In this document: positions 46,887 to 56,729 of the stretch, piece after piece
Layout of the letters: each line of letters opens with the position of its first letter
Position numbering within the stretch: position 1 is the stretch's first letter
Source of the DNA: RI-153 sp963721725
Lineage (GTDB): Bacteria > Chloroflexota > Anaerolineae > Caldilineales > Caldilineaceae
Direction of reading: 5' to 3'
Length of the DNA: 64,000 nt
Assembly (NCBI GenBank): GCA_963721725.1
Contig: CAVRLX010000013.1
Span: forward strand, 62,001-126,000
The notes under the pieces: generated by a model
What the model saw: the letters and a program-made list of their open reading frames with translations, nothing else
Told to the model about the DNA's origin: nothing
The model's database searches: none
Translations under genes and position numbers: made by a program

Positions 46887-47294
46887 CTACCAGACTATCT
46901 GAATTAAGTTACTCATACGGATGTTTTCATCTCGCGTGAGACAGGCAACATTCAACCGTCGCGCCACCCCTACAATAAATCTGTCGTGCATTTCTGCCAC
47001 AACATTGTTCTCGGCAAGATCAAGGATATCTTGCGGTTGGATTCCTACGAAGATAAACTGGCCGCTCTGCTCTAAACGCGCATACTCTTGCTTAAAGTCC
47101 AGTGGACGCCCCATCTTTTCGTTGAGAAAGAATAACTCGGCTAGAACAATTACTGGCACGTAGAGAATGGCTTCTCCCCGTGCGCCTTTGTCAAAAGCCT
47201 GTTTCGCCTGTTGGCCAAGGCGAGGAGAAGCAGTTAGATACCAAAAGAGTGCATGGGTGTCTGTGACGTAGCTTAAGGTCTCAGTTCTTGCCAT
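46887..47294 (-). CDS. vapC: PIN-domain toxin VapC
   Basis: 135 residues from ATG 47294. PIN motifs are YVTDTHALFWYLTAS (first Asp), VIVLAELFFLNEK (Glu) and MHDRFIVGVARRLNVACLTRDENI (C-terminal Asp pair). Metal-dependent tRNA or mRNA RNase by family. Overlaps the antitoxin gene end by about 22 bp, with the toxin second, the usual order. Inserted between lysY and the rest of the lysine cluster. Confidence 0.85.
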   Translation of the reverse strand: MARTETLSYVTDTHALFWYLTASPRLGQQAKQAFDKGARGEAILYVPVIVLAELFFLNEKMGRPLDFKQEYARLEQSGQFIFVGIQPQDILDLAENNVVAEMHDRFIVGVARRLNVACLTRDENIRMSNLIQIVW

Positions 47295-47512
47295 TCTTCT
47301 TCCCATTCATGCCGAACCTCAAACAGTTCTGCGTCCAAATCAAAATCAGGCGGAAAGATATCACGCCAGACTCCATATAAATCTTGACCTTGCTTTTGGT
47401 GTTGACTTGTATGTTTGAATCGTTGGAGTAGACGCTCCAGCACCAACCACTGTTCATCAAGGGTAAGCTGATCGAGAGCTTCCTCGACTTTTGTTAAAAT
47501 TTCATCGCTCAC
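47273..47512 (-). CDS. Antitoxin of the vapBC-type pair
   Basis: 79 residues, acidic, with an N-terminal helix pair (ILTKVEEALDQLTLDEQWLVLERLLQRF) and a C-terminal acidic toxin-binding tail (FDLDAELFEVRHEWEEEWQELRP). This is a common antitoxin form in front of PIN toxins in Chloroflexi and cyanobacteria. Function is inferred from the overlap with vapC. Confidence 0.75.
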   Translation of the reverse strand: MSDEILTKVEEALDQLTLDEQWLVLERLLQRFKHTSQHQKQGQDLYGVWRDIFPPDFDLDAELFEVRHEWEEEWQELRP

Positions 47513-47555
47513 CGGATCGCTCCTTTTTTAACTCAGACTATACACGCAATCCGTA

Positions 47556-48612
47556 TCAAATCGGATGCAGCCCCGCAAACCCCAACGCTGTCGTCTCGTC
47601 CCAGCCCATCATCAGGTTCATGCACTGCACTGCGCTGCCCGCTGCACCCTTCATCAGGTTGTCAATGGCGGCGATGGCGACCCACGCGCCCGGTACTTTC
47701 ATCAAACTCAAAACCCACGTCGGCGTAGTTGCTGCCAGAGAGGATCTTGGGTTCGGGATAGCGATAGATGCCGGTCTTCTCTTTGACAATGCGTACAAAC
47801 GGCTCGTCTTTGTAGACCCGCCGATAGGCCCGCCACAGATCCTTCTCGGTGACGCCCGCTTTGACGAAAAGATGGGCCGTCGCCAGCACGCCGCGCACGT
47901 TATCAATCGCCGTGGCGCTCAGGTGAACGTCGGCTGTGCTACCCGTGCGGCGGATGGCCTGCAACACTTCTGCTGTGTGGCGGTGACCAGTGGGGGCGAA
48001 GCTGCGCATGACCCCGGAACGCTCCGGGTGATGGGTGGAATCGTTGGAACTGTTGCCGCCCTCGCTGCTGCCCACTTTCAGTTCGCAGATCACGCCGCGG
48101 CTGTCGTCGATTAGACCTTCGGCGAAGAGCGGATAGATCGCCAGATTGGTGGCCGTGGCGTTACAGCCCACGCCGCTGACATAACGGGTTTGGCGAATTT
48201 CATCCCGGTGTAGTTCGGGCAGGCCGTAGACGAACTTATCCAGCCAAGCTGGGTTGCTGTGCGGCTTGCCATACCAGCGGTCATAGTCGGTAGCATCACG
48301 CAGTCGAAAATCGGCGCTCAAGTCGATGACTCGCTCGGCCAGTGCCGCGAACTCTTCGATACGCTCCATGGCGCCGCCGTGGGGCAGCCCTGTGAACAGA
48401 ATATCACACGGCGCCAACTCGCTGGCGCTGACAAATTGCAACTTTGTGCGCCCGCGCAAGTTGGGATGGGTAAAATGGACATACGAGCCGGCGTTGCGCT
48501 CGCTGGTCGCCTGGGCAATCTCCACATGCGGATGATCCAGCAACAGCCGCAACAATTCGCCGCCAGCATAGCCAGACGCGCCGAGGACAGAAACAGAAAT
48601 TTTATCGCTCAT
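47556..48612 (-). CDS. lysY: LysW-aminoadipyl-phosphate reductase (ArgC-like), frameshifted near its 3' end
   Basis: About 351 residues. N-acyl-phosphate semialdehyde dehydrogenase: VSVLGASGYAGGELLRLLLDHP (NADP), YVSGVGCNATATNLAIYPL (catalytic Cys in GVGCNATA) and HRHTAEV. The last 35 codons are in another frame; removing one G from GTGGGTCGCC near 47690 joins DESTGRV to VAIAAIDNLMKGAAGSAVQC. It reduces LysW-bound aminoadipyl phosphate to the semialdehyde. ArgC for arginine is the alternative. Confidence 0.88.
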
Positions 48613-48630
48613 GAATTAACCTTTACGTGA

Positions 48631-48734
48631 AAATGAGTAAGGAGTAATGAGTAAGGTTTTGCTACCCTAATTGGATCTCAACGTGACGCCACTATGTCAG
48701 CGAGATTTACTCATTACTCCTTATTCATTACTCC
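48631..48734. repeat. Inverted pair of TGAGTAA-type repeats between lysX and lysY
   Basis: AAATGAGTAAGGAGTAATGA (left) pairs with the complement of the right arm TTTACTCATTACTCCTTATT (from 48706). The right arm carries the lysX stop codon. Confidence 0.8.
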
Positions 48735-49673
48735 TAATCTTCCCCAACCAACGTCACCCGACTGACCGGGCGCTGATGCGCGGCATCCCAGCCATTGGCC
48801 TCTTCCCAACCATCATGGGCAACCTTGAGCGCAAAGTCGGCCATGCGTCCGGGGATGTCCACACCTGTGGGCATCACGCTGTTGCGGAATTCCATGGTGT
48901 AGTTGACCTCGTTGATCAGCAGCCCGCGGTCCGGATCTTCCAACACGTCAATGGCAACCACGCCACCGCCGCAGGCTTGCGCCGCCCGCACACACAGATC
49001 GTTCAACTCTGGCGTCACTTCGCAGACTGTGGCCTTGCCCCCGCGCGCCGTGTTGGTGATCCAGTGCGGCGAGGCGCGATAGATAGCGCAGATTGTCTCG
49101 TTGCCGATCACAAAGGCGCGGATGTCGCGCATGGGCTTGGCGATGTATTCCTGGATGTAGTGGATCGAGTGGTGATAGGTCCCCAACACCTCTTTGTGCT
49201 CCAGGATGGCCTCGGCGGCCTCGCGGTCGTTGATCTTGCTGAGCAGCCGTCCCCACGAACCGACAGCCGGTTTCAAGTACCACGGGGTAGCCTAATTCTT
49301 CAATCGCTTCCAACGCACTCTCGGCGGTGAAAGCCACCAGCGTGCGCGGGGAAGGTACACCCGCCGCCGCCAGCGCACTGGTCGTCTGCAATTTGTTGCC
49401 GCAGATGTCGGCCACACGCGCCGTGTTCACCGTGCGGATGCCGCGGTCGTTCAAAATGCGCAGGCTGTAAAGCGCCCGCCCGTGGCTGATGCAGCGTTCC
49501 ATAATCACATCATAATTTTCGTACTGGCGGATCTTGTCGTTGCCGCCAGCAATGTCAAAGACCAGTTTGCCGTCATCGAGCAAATCAAGATCAACCCCTC
49601 GTTTTTCAAACGCCTCAAAGAGTAATTTCTCTTCGGCGCGCACCCGGCTGTATAGAATGCCAACTTTTGTCAT
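48734..49673 (-). CDS. lysX: LysW alpha-aminoadipate ligase (ATP-grasp), frameshifted
   Basis: About 312 residues, RimK-type ATP-grasp. N-terminal part: VGILYSRVRAEEKLLFEAF, TARVADICGNKLQTTSALAAAGVPSP. After a shift near 49275 (one T too many in GTACTTGAAACC) it continues as KPAVGSWGRLLSKINDREAAE, RDIRAFVIGNETICAIYR and GLLINEVNYTMEFRNSV (metal-binding Glu/Asn). It joins alpha-aminoadipate to the C-terminal Glu of LysW. ArgX is a close relative. The lysW gene is immediately upstream. Confidence 0.9.
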
Positions 49674-49753
49674 CGTAGATCCGCTCCTTGTGTGGGGACT
49701 GGTGACTAGGGACTGCGGACTGGGTTCTGCCTCATCCCCAATCCTACCAATCC

Positions 49754-49939
49754 CTACTCGCCCCAGTCTTCTTCTTCTTCCGGGGCCACTTCCAGCGCAA
49801 CGGGATCAATGCTGACCACTTCCAGATCCGCGCCACACTCGGCACACTGCACAATCTCGTGTTGCATCACATTGACTAGTTCCACATCGGCGAAACATTC
49901 CGGGCATTCAGCCGTAGCGGTTACAGTTTGAAGAGCCAT
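49754..49939 (-). CDS. lysW: Amino-group carrier protein LysW
   Basis: 61 residues. The zinc site ECPECFADVEL ... VQCAECGADLE holds two CxxC pairs, and the acidic tail ends in EEEEDWGE, the diagnostic EDWGE with the C-terminal Glu that receives aminoadipate. It is the carrier on which lysine synthesis proceeds. Confidence 0.96.
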   Translation of the reverse strand: MALQTVTATAECPECFADVELVNVMQHEIVQCAECGADLEVVSIDPVALEVAPEEEEDWGE

Positions 49940-50000
49940 AATGATTTTCCTTTCGATAACGATTCAATAGCGATAGAGTGAACTCTGATTTATATACTTG

Positions 50001-50047
50001 AGATTAGGAGATTGAGAGATAGGTGCAGGGCATTAATCTCCTAATCA
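50001..50047. repeat. Inverted repeat overlapping the lysB 3' end
   Basis: AGATTAGGAGATTG (50001) and TAATCTCCTAATCA (50034) pair with a 20-base loop. The last six codons of the dehydrogenase gene (TYLSIS) are written in the left arm. Confidence 0.75.
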
Positions 50048-51062
50048 CTTCTGCCGTCACCTCTTCCGTCGTCGACATGCCGCCTAGATCTGGCGTGCGC
50101 GGACCGTCTGCGAGTGTACCCTGCACCGCCTCGCGGATGGATTGGGCACTGTCCCCTTCGCCCAAATGATCAAGCAGCATGGCCGCAGCACGGATGGCCG
50201 CAATCGGATTGGCGATACCCTGGCCGGCAATATCCGGCGCGCTGCCGTGGACCGGCTCGACCAGCACGAAATTATCCCCCACATTAGCGCTGGGGGCCAA
50301 TCCCAACCCGCCCACAAGCGCGGCGGCAGCGTCGCTGAGCAGATCCCCGTATAAGTTGGGGGCCACTATCACGTCGTAGCGTTCCGGCTCGCGGATCAGC
50401 CGATAGAGCATAGAATCCACCAATTGCTCCTCCACCGCCACGTCGGGATAGGCCGCAGCCACGGCCAGCGCTGCTTCGCGGAAGAGTCCATCACTCACCG
50501 AGAGCACATTGGCTTTGTGGACAATTGTGACTAATCCCTTTTGCCCTTTTGCCTTTTGCCTTGCCATCTCAAAAGCAATGCGGGCAATGCGCTCGGAGGC
50601 ACCACGCGTGATCACCCGCTCGGCAATCGCCGTGTCGCCGCCATCTTCCAGCCGTTCGCGCTTGACGTAAAGGCATTCGGTGTTTTCGCGCACAATCAGC
50701 AGATCCACACCAGAGCGGCTCCCCGGCACAGGATCAGAGACCGACGGACGCAGGTTGGCGTAAAGGTCCATCTCCTTGCGCAGCGCCACAATGGGGCTGG
50801 TATAGCCCGGCACTTTGTGGCTGGGCGAACTCACCGCGCCGAAGATCGCGCCGTCACAACTGTGGAGCGCGGTCACCGTTTCACGGGGCAACGCTGTCGC
50901 CGTGCGCTGAAAGGTTTCCCAGCCCGCTTCCAAATCTACAAAATCAAACAAAAGTCCCGTTTCCGCCAACACGCGCCGCGCCGCCGGCACCACCTCTTTG
51001 CCGATCCCGTCGCCGGGAATCAACGCGATTTTGTACACTTTCCCATGGTTCATTTCAACCAT
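50004..51062 (-). CDS. lysB: Homoisocitrate dehydrogenase (isopropylmalate dehydrogenase family)
   Basis: 352 residues from ATG 51062; ATG 51053 is also possible. Beta-decarboxylating dehydrogenase: IALIPGDGIGKEVVPAA, PIVALRKEMDLYANLRPSV, LLIVRENTECLYV, VAPNLYGDLLSDAAAALVGGLG and PVHGSAPDIAGQG. The genetic context with lysS, lysT and lysU points to homoisocitrate as substrate; the family itself includes LeuB and Icd. A run of TTTTGCC repeats codes an extra QKAKGQKG before VTIVHKANVLS. Repeat-derived sequence also lies above the start. Confidence 0.85.
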   Translation of the reverse strand: MVEMNHGKVYKIALIPGDGIGKEVVPAARRVLAETGLLFDFVDLEAGWETFQRTATALPRETVTALHSCDGAIFGAVSSPSHKVPGYTSPIVALRKEMDLYANLRPSVSDPVPGSRSGVDLLIVRENTECLYVKRERLEDGGDTAIAERVITRGASERIARIAFEMARQKAKGQKGLVTIVHKANVLSVSDGLFREAALAVAAAYPDVAVEEQLVDSMLYRLIREPERYDVIVAPNLYGDLLSDAAAALVGGLGLAPSANVGDNFVLVEPVHGSAPDIAGQGIANPIAAIRAAAMLLDHLGEGDSAQSIREAVQGTLADGPRTPDLGGMSTTEEVTAEVIRRLMPCTYLSIS

Positions 51063-51115
51063 CCCACTTTTGCCCTTTGCCTTTTGCGTTCTTGGCGTCT
51101 TTGCGGTGAACTTCT

Positions 51116-51883
51116 TCATTCTTTGCTCCACGCCACCAGATTCGCCACATGTTTATACCCCACCCGTCCATAGACCCGGCTGGCCTGTGGCGAGGCTGCG
51201 ACTAAAAACGCCAGATCAGCGCCGTTCTCAAAGGCCAACTCGGTCAGGTATGCCGTCACCGCAGCGCCGATGCCGCGCCCGCGCATTGGCTGTACTGTGG
51301 TGATCCCCACCAACTCTGTCACGCCCTCGTGCAGTTCCGTGAACATGCCCGCGCCCACGGCCTCGCCATCCAGTTTCGCCGTTATCGCCCGACTGCTGAT
51401 CAACGTCTGCCGGAACGCTTCGGCCTCTTTCAGCGTGGCGGCTGCCGCTCCCGCATCAAAGCCCTGTGCGTTGACCGTCCACCCTTCGGCCACGTCGTCC
51501 AGATCCGAGTCCGCCGAAATCACCACCATTGACAACGGCGGCGCGTTGTTGGGCAGGCGGAGCCACTCCTTGGTACAAATCAGCACGGGCTGCTGAGTGA
51601 CCACACCATAGCCCGCCGCATTCATGGCCGTACCCAGCAGCGGCGCGAAGGTATCCAACGATTGAAACTGGGGTGTGCGTGCGCGCCGTTCAAAAAAACG
51701 TGCTGTCGCCTCTACGGTGTCCAGCGGGATCCATTCTGCCGCCTCATGAGGCATGGCCCAATTTTCACTCACATGGTCACGGCTTACGTGCAAATAGAGC
51801 GTAAACGGCCCCACCACGATCACCTCGCGCTGCGCCCTTGCCTTTTCGTGTAAATAGCCCTGCACCCGGTCGAGAAAGCTCAT
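51116..51883 (-). CDS. GNAT-family N-acetyltransferase
   Basis: 255 residues from ATG 51883. The acetyl-CoA motif is GITTVQPMRGRGIGAAVTAYL (R-G-x-G-I/V-G-A type) and a beta-4/5 region SRVYGRVGYKHVANLVAW closes the fold. The N-terminal 130 residues are a divergent GNAT half. It is on the same strand within the lysine cluster between the lysB and lysU genes, but a role in lysine synthesis is unproven. Confidence 0.8.
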   Translation of the reverse strand: MSFLDRVQGYLHEKARAQREVIVVGPFTLYLHVSRDHVSENWAMPHEAAEWIPLDTVEATARFFERRARTPQFQSLDTFAPLLGTAMNAAGYGVVTQQPVLICTKEWLRLPNNAPPLSMVVISADSDLDDVAEGWTVNAQGFDAGAAAATLKEAEAFRQTLISSRAITAKLDGEAVGAGMFTELHEGVTELVGITTVQPMRGRGIGAAVTAYLTELAFENGADLAFLVAASPQASRVYGRVGYKHVANLVAWSKE

Positions 51884-51970
51884 GTCAAAAATTTCCACAG
51901 CAGAGGCTAGAACGCGGGATTGCGCGGCTCGGACGGATTTCCACGGATGTCAAACCGCCCAATCTGCGTT

Positions 51971-52465
51971 CTATTCCGCCGCCAGCTTTTGCTTCACATA
52001 TTCGATGATCCCACCCGCCTCTAAAATTTGGCGCACGCTGCCGGTCATGGGCGGGAAGGGGAAGACGCCGGCTGGGCAGGTGATGGTATGGCTTTCCAGA
52101 TCCACCGTCACGGGGTCGCCAGGCTGGATGGCTCGCGCCGCCTCCGGCGCGGTGATCACCAGCAGCCCGAAGTTAATGGCATTGCGATAAAAAATGCGCC
52201 CGATGCTCTCGGCGATCACCGCGCCCACGCCCTTATAGGCCAGACAGGCCGCTGCCTGTTCCCGGCTCGATCCACAGCCCCAGTTGCGCCCCGCCACGAT
52301 CACATCGCCCGGTTGCACCTTGCCCGCAAAGGTGGGGTCCAGATCCTCCAGCGCGTGGCGGGCGATCTCCTCGCGTCCCGTAGCGGTGTAGGTGTACTTG
52401 CCGGGGAAGATCACATCAGTATTCACATTGTCGCCATATTTCCATGCGTGGCCGGTAGTGGGCAT
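51971..52465 (-). CDS. lysU: Homoaconitase small subunit
   Basis: 164 residues. LeuD/aconitase swivel domain: WKYGDNVNTDVIFPGKYT, NWGCGSSREQAAACLAYKG, ESIGRIFYRNAINFGL. Length is normal for a stand-alone small subunit. It pairs with the LysT large subunit just upstream to convert homocitrate to homoisocitrate; isopropylmalate isomerase (LeuD) is the alternative. Confidence 0.88.
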   Translation of the reverse strand: MPTTGHAWKYGDNVNTDVIFPGKYTYTATGREEIARHALEDLDPTFAGKVQPGDVIVAGRNWGCGSSREQAAACLAYKGVGAVIAESIGRIFYRNAINFGLLVITAPEAARAIQPGDPVTVDLESHTITCPAGVFPFPPMTGSVRQILEAGGIIEYVKQKLAAE

Positions 52466-52509
52466 GGGGTTGAGAATCCTTCGGGATTAAGAATAACGCG
52501 ATGTTTAGA

Positions 52510-52636
52510 TAGTGCGTAGTGCGTAGTCGGTTGAGTTGGTTGTCGTTACCAATGGATGGTCCGTATATTTCCAAATGAGTGGCTAAAAAATATGATCACC
52601 TTGAAGCACTACGCACTACGCACTACGCAACACGCA

Positions 52637-52655
<19 letters not shown>
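52510..52655. repeat. Inverted pair of GTAGTGC repeats at the lysT 3' end
   Basis: TAGTGCGTAGTGCGTAG (left) and a right arm of about seven CACTACG-type units (52606-52655), spaced by about 80 bp. The right arm holds the last codons and stop of lysT. Confidence 0.85.
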
Positions 52656-54034
<1,379 letters not shown>

Positions 54035-54122
54035 AGACCGTTCCTGGGTTCAAGCGGATGATCTGCTAAAAGATAAAGTCTCGTCGAATACTCCGAAAGC
54101 GTAAATCTAAAATCGTAAATCC

Positions 54123-55130
54123 TCACAGCCATCCATTTAGCATCAACTGCGCCACGGCAGCGACAACCACGCGATCTTTGATCTCGCCGCTGCGCACGCC
54201 TTCTTTGAGCCACTCTTGTGAAACCCAATGCAGCGCGACATCCTCCGCATGATCCTGGTGCGTGTCGCCAACTTTCTCCAATCCCCACGCCGCGTAAATA
54301 TGGCTGATCGTGGGGCCAAAGGCGGGGTTATCCCATACGCTGCCCAGGTAGCGTACCGTCTCGTCGTTGACCGTGGCGGGCGCGTAGCCGGTCTCTTCGG
54401 CCAACTCGCGCAGCCCCGCCGCCCGCAGATCTTCGTTCTCATCCGCCAGCCCGCCGGGGATCTGCCAGATCACCTGCCCCACGCCGTGCCGGTATTCGCG
54501 CTCCAGCAAAATTTCGCCCGCCGCGTTGAAGCCAATCACCCCCACGCCCGGCGCAGCGGGGACAAGGCGGGTATATTCGTAATTTTGACCACTGGACAAT
54601 TCGACATCATCGATTTCCACGCTGATCCAACGGTTGCCAAAGGCGCGCCGGGTCGAGCGTGTGGTCCAGGGCTGCGGATCGGAGACGTGGATGCGCGGAT
54701 GCGCGGATGCGGGGGTGGGCGTGACGATGGCGGCCAGAGAATCAGTTTCGGTTGCGTAATGCATAGCGGATTCAGATGTGGCGCTGTTCTTTTGGATGAG
54801 ACCGAGCAGCATCGCTGAAATCCGCGTGGCGCGATTGTACATGCGTGTGTGGTGATCGTCGGAAAGGTACTGGCGGCGCTGCGCAAGGGCAAGCAGCGCC
54901 ACCGTTTCCGCCACAGAGCCGCGCGGAATATCATAAAAGTTGCGCTCAGATCGCTGTGTGGATTTGGCTGAGCCTTCGGCGATATTGGCGGTCACCGAAG
55001 TTGCAGCCCGCCGCAGTTGCTCACCCAGCGAAAACTGCATTCGCTGCGGAAACTTGTCTGCGACGATATAACAGGCATCCACATACTCCAGTGCCAGCGA
55101 CCAAACCTCTAGCGACTCAAATCGAAACAT
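54123..55130 (-). CDS. Nudix hydrolase fused to an N-terminal four-helix-bundle domain
   Basis: 335 residues. The C-terminal part (from about residue 123) is a Nudix hydrolase with a complete Nudix box: GGLADENEDLRAAGLRELAEETGY. SSGQNYEYTRLVPAAPGVG and flanking sequence resemble ADP-ribose pyrophosphatase. The N-terminal 115 residues form an S23/IVP-like four-helix bundle (SLEVWSLALEYVDACYIVADKF, LRRAATSVTANIAEGSAKS, FYDIPRGSVAETVALLALA). The two join without a stop near MHYATETDSL (54764), as in lysJ. Inverted 8-bp tandem repeats flank the bundle segment. Confidence 0.85.
   Translation of the reverse strand: MFRFESLEVWSLALEYVDACYIVADKFPQRMQFSLGEQLRRAATSVTANIAEGSAKSTQRSERNFYDIPRGSVAETVALLALAQRRQYLSDDHHTRMYNRATRISAMLLGLIQKNSATSESAMHYATETDSLAAIVTPTPASAHPRIHVSDPQPWTTRSTRRAFGNRWISVEIDDVELSSGQNYEYTRLVPAAPGVGVIGFNAAGEILLEREYRHGVGQVIWQIPGGLADENEDLRAAGLRELAEETGYAPATVNDETVRYLGSVWDNPAFGPTISHIYAAWGLEKVGDTHQDHAEDVALHWVSQEWLKEGVRSGEIKDRVVVAAVAQLMLNGWL
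54686..54711. repeat. Short tandem repeat, left side of the Nudix-fused bundle
   Basis: CGTGGATGCGCGGATGCGCG and following bases, 8-bp units of GATGCGCG inside the Nudix frame (coding SAHPRIHV). Inverted relative to 55165-55187. Confidence 0.8.
54765..55130 (-). other. Four-helix-bundle (S23/IVP-like) segment in frame with the Nudix gene
   Basis: 122 residues with the same helix pattern as the segment fused to lysJ (RRAATSVTANIAEG versus YRAAGSISANISEG). Lies between inverted repeats at 54686-54711 and 55165-55187. Confidence 0.8.
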
Positions 55131-55164
55131 TCACCCTGCCCCTCTACCTGCACTATCCTAATAT

Positions 55165-55187
55165 CTCCACGCATCCACGCATCCACG
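55165..55187. repeat. Short tandem repeat, right side of the Nudix-fused bundle
   Basis: CTCCACGCATCCACGCATCC and following bases (unit CATCCACG), inverted partner of 54686-54711, between lysS and the fused gene. Confidence 0.8.
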
Positions 55188-55201
55188 AATCCCGTCTCGC
55201 C

Positions 55202-56374
55202 TTAATCCGCCGCCACGCCTTCCACCCCGACTTCCTCCTGCACCGCCGCGCTGTGATACTCGCGCAGCATCACATCCACATCATCCAAACTAAGCGGACG
55301 CTGATCGGCCAGGGCTTTGACCTGCGCCGTCACCTCTTTGATCACGTCGTCGGACATGACCAACTGAAGCTGTTCGGCGCGGCTTTTAATGGCGTTCCAG
55401 CCAGTCAAACGGTGGGCAATGTGCAAATAGCGGGTCAGGCCAAAATCCGCCGGGTCAAGAATTTCATAGGTGCTGGGGTTGTTGAGAATAGCCTTGGCGT
55501 GGATGCCCGCTTTGTGGGTAAAGGCCGTATAACCAGTAATGTAGTTGTTGAATGGCACATCCACGCTGACCAATTTTGCGACGTAATTTTCCACTTCGCG
55601 CAGCATGGGAAGGTTATATTTCGTGCGCACTAGTTGCGGATTGTAGGCATACATGCGCGCAATAAAGCCACTCAGCGGGGTGATGCCGTTGCGCTCGCCA
55701 ATGCCCAACACCGAGGTATCAATGTGAGTGGCGCCGGCTTCCAGCGCACAATAGGCGTTGGCAATGGCGCAGCCTGTGTCGTTATGACCGTGAAACTCAA
55801 TGTCACAGTGCACTACGCCGCGCAGTGTCTTGATCAGATCGAAGACCTGGCGCGGATTGGCGACGCCCACGGTGTCGGCGATGCCCACGCGGTTGACGCC
55901 AATCTGATCCACCGCCCGATAGACGGTGAGCAGATCGACCAGATCGCTGCGGAAGCTGTCTTCGCTGCTAAAGCGCACCTCCAGCCCCTGGCTTTTGATG
56001 TACTCGATGACGGTAATGGCGTTTTCAATAATCTGTGGGATGCTCTTGCCGTGGGAAAATTCGCGCAGATAGCTGCTCGTGCCAAAGAGCACGTCAATGC
56101 CATCCACGCCAGTGTCGATGGCAAGTTTAGCATCGTCCATGTGACAGCGCGTGTGGGTGAGGATCTTGGCTTTGAGACCGAGGCGGGCAATCCGTTCACA
56201 GTCGGCGCGGCTTTGCGGGCTGGCCGCGGGCGAGGTGAGTTCTAAATATTCGACGCCAAAAGCATCAAGCAACTGCGCGATCTCGGCTTTTTGGTCGCTG
56301 CTAAAAAAGGCATTGGCGAATTGTTCGCCCTCGCGCAGTGTAGATTCAATAATCGAAAAATTGTCGAGAGACAT
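55202..56374 (-). CDS. lysS: Homocitrate synthase
   Basis: 390 residues from ATG 56374. DRE-TIM metallolyase: IIESTLREGEQFANAFF (metal and catalytic residues), RFSSEDSFRSDLVDLL, CDIEFHGHNDTGCAIANAY (metal His pair) and THIDTSVLGIGERNGITPLSG. It condenses 2-oxoglutarate with acetyl-CoA, the first committed step of lysine synthesis by the AAA route. HxH in HGHND and the position at the head of the cluster separate it from isopropylmalate synthase. It is preceded by a leader with attenuator structures. Confidence 0.92.
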   Translation of the reverse strand: MSLDNFSIIESTLREGEQFANAFFSSDQKAEIAQLLDAFGVEYLELTSPAASPQSRADCERIARLGLKAKILTHTRCHMDDAKLAIDTGVDGIDVLFGTSSYLREFSHGKSIPQIIENAITVIEYIKSQGLEVRFSSEDSFRSDLVDLLTVYRAVDQIGVNRVGIADTVGVANPRQVFDLIKTLRGVVHCDIEFHGHNDTGCAIANAYCALEAGATHIDTSVLGIGERNGITPLSGFIARMYAYNPQLVRTKYNLPMLREVENYVAKLVSVDVPFNNYITGYTAFTHKAGIHAKAILNNPSTYEILDPADFGLTRYLHIAHRLTGWNAIKSRAEQLQLVMSDDVIKEVTAQVKALADQRPLSLDDVDVMLREYHSAAVQEEVGVEGVAAD

Positions 56375-56398
56375 GGGTGGTTGTAGCCTCCTGGAAAA

Positions 56399-56538
56399 TA
56401 GACGGCGGACGACAGACCGCCGACCGCCGAGCGGGTAATGCTGTACTTGTTTTGAACCGAACAAAAGCGTAACTCTCAACATCCATCATCTTCAACCGCC
56501 CAATCTCTGCGGTCGGCGGTCCGTCGTCAGCCGTCTGC
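56399..56538. repeat. Inverted repeat between the attenuator and lysS
   Basis: TAGACGGCGGACGACAGACC (left) pairs with the complement of GGTCGGCGGTCCGTCGTCAG (right, from 56511), spaced by about 75 bp. In the lysS mRNA leader, downstream of the terminator. Confidence 0.75.
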
Positions 56539-56550
56539 TTTCTGGACAAC

Positions 56551-56635
56551 AAAAAACCGGCCCACCCTGTCTGGATGGCCGGCGCTTCGCTTCCGTGAAT
56601 GGAGCAAGCACAAAATCCCAGACAGATCAGTCCGG
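56551..56635 (-). promoter_or_regulatory. Attenuator: alternative antiterminator and terminator helices before lysS
   Basis: Terminator: CCGGCC and GGCCGG (56557-56582) close a 13-base loop, followed by TTTTTT (56551-56556). Antiterminator: the region 56615-56635 (starting CCGGACTGATCTGTCTGGGA) pairs with 56557-56576 (ATCCAGACAGGGTGGGCCGG), including a 9-bp core CTGTCTGG/CCAGACAG. The two use the same bases, so only one can form. The upstream arm begins at the stop codon of the Lys-rich leader peptide. Confidence 0.8.
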
Positions 56636-56689
56636 CGTTTGCTTCTTGCTCTTTTTCTTGGTGTCTGCGGAAAGCGGGCGGTGGAGCAT
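56627..56689 (-). CDS. Lysine-rich leader peptide of the lysine operon
   Basis: 20 codons: MLHRPLSADT, then KKKSKK (codons AAG AAA AAG AGC AAG AAG), then QTPD and TGA. AGGGA lies 8 bp before the ATG. The start is about 33 nt below the predicted transcription start. The stop codon overlaps the antiterminator arm. A ribosome stalled on the Lys codons would leave that arm free; a ribosome that finishes would cover it and let the terminator form. No other gene overlaps it. Confidence 0.75.
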   Translation of the reverse strand: MLHRPLSADTKKKSKKQTPD

Positions 56690-56729
56690 TGGGACATTCC
56701 CTGGCAACTTGTGAGCTTTGTCTGCGAAG

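Noticed and set aside
56540..56722. T-box riboswitch before lysS, suggested by AGGGTGG near the terminator
   Set aside because: The AGGGTGG is part of the antiterminator pairing, there is no stem I with a specifier loop in the short leader, and a Lys-codon ORF explains the layout better.
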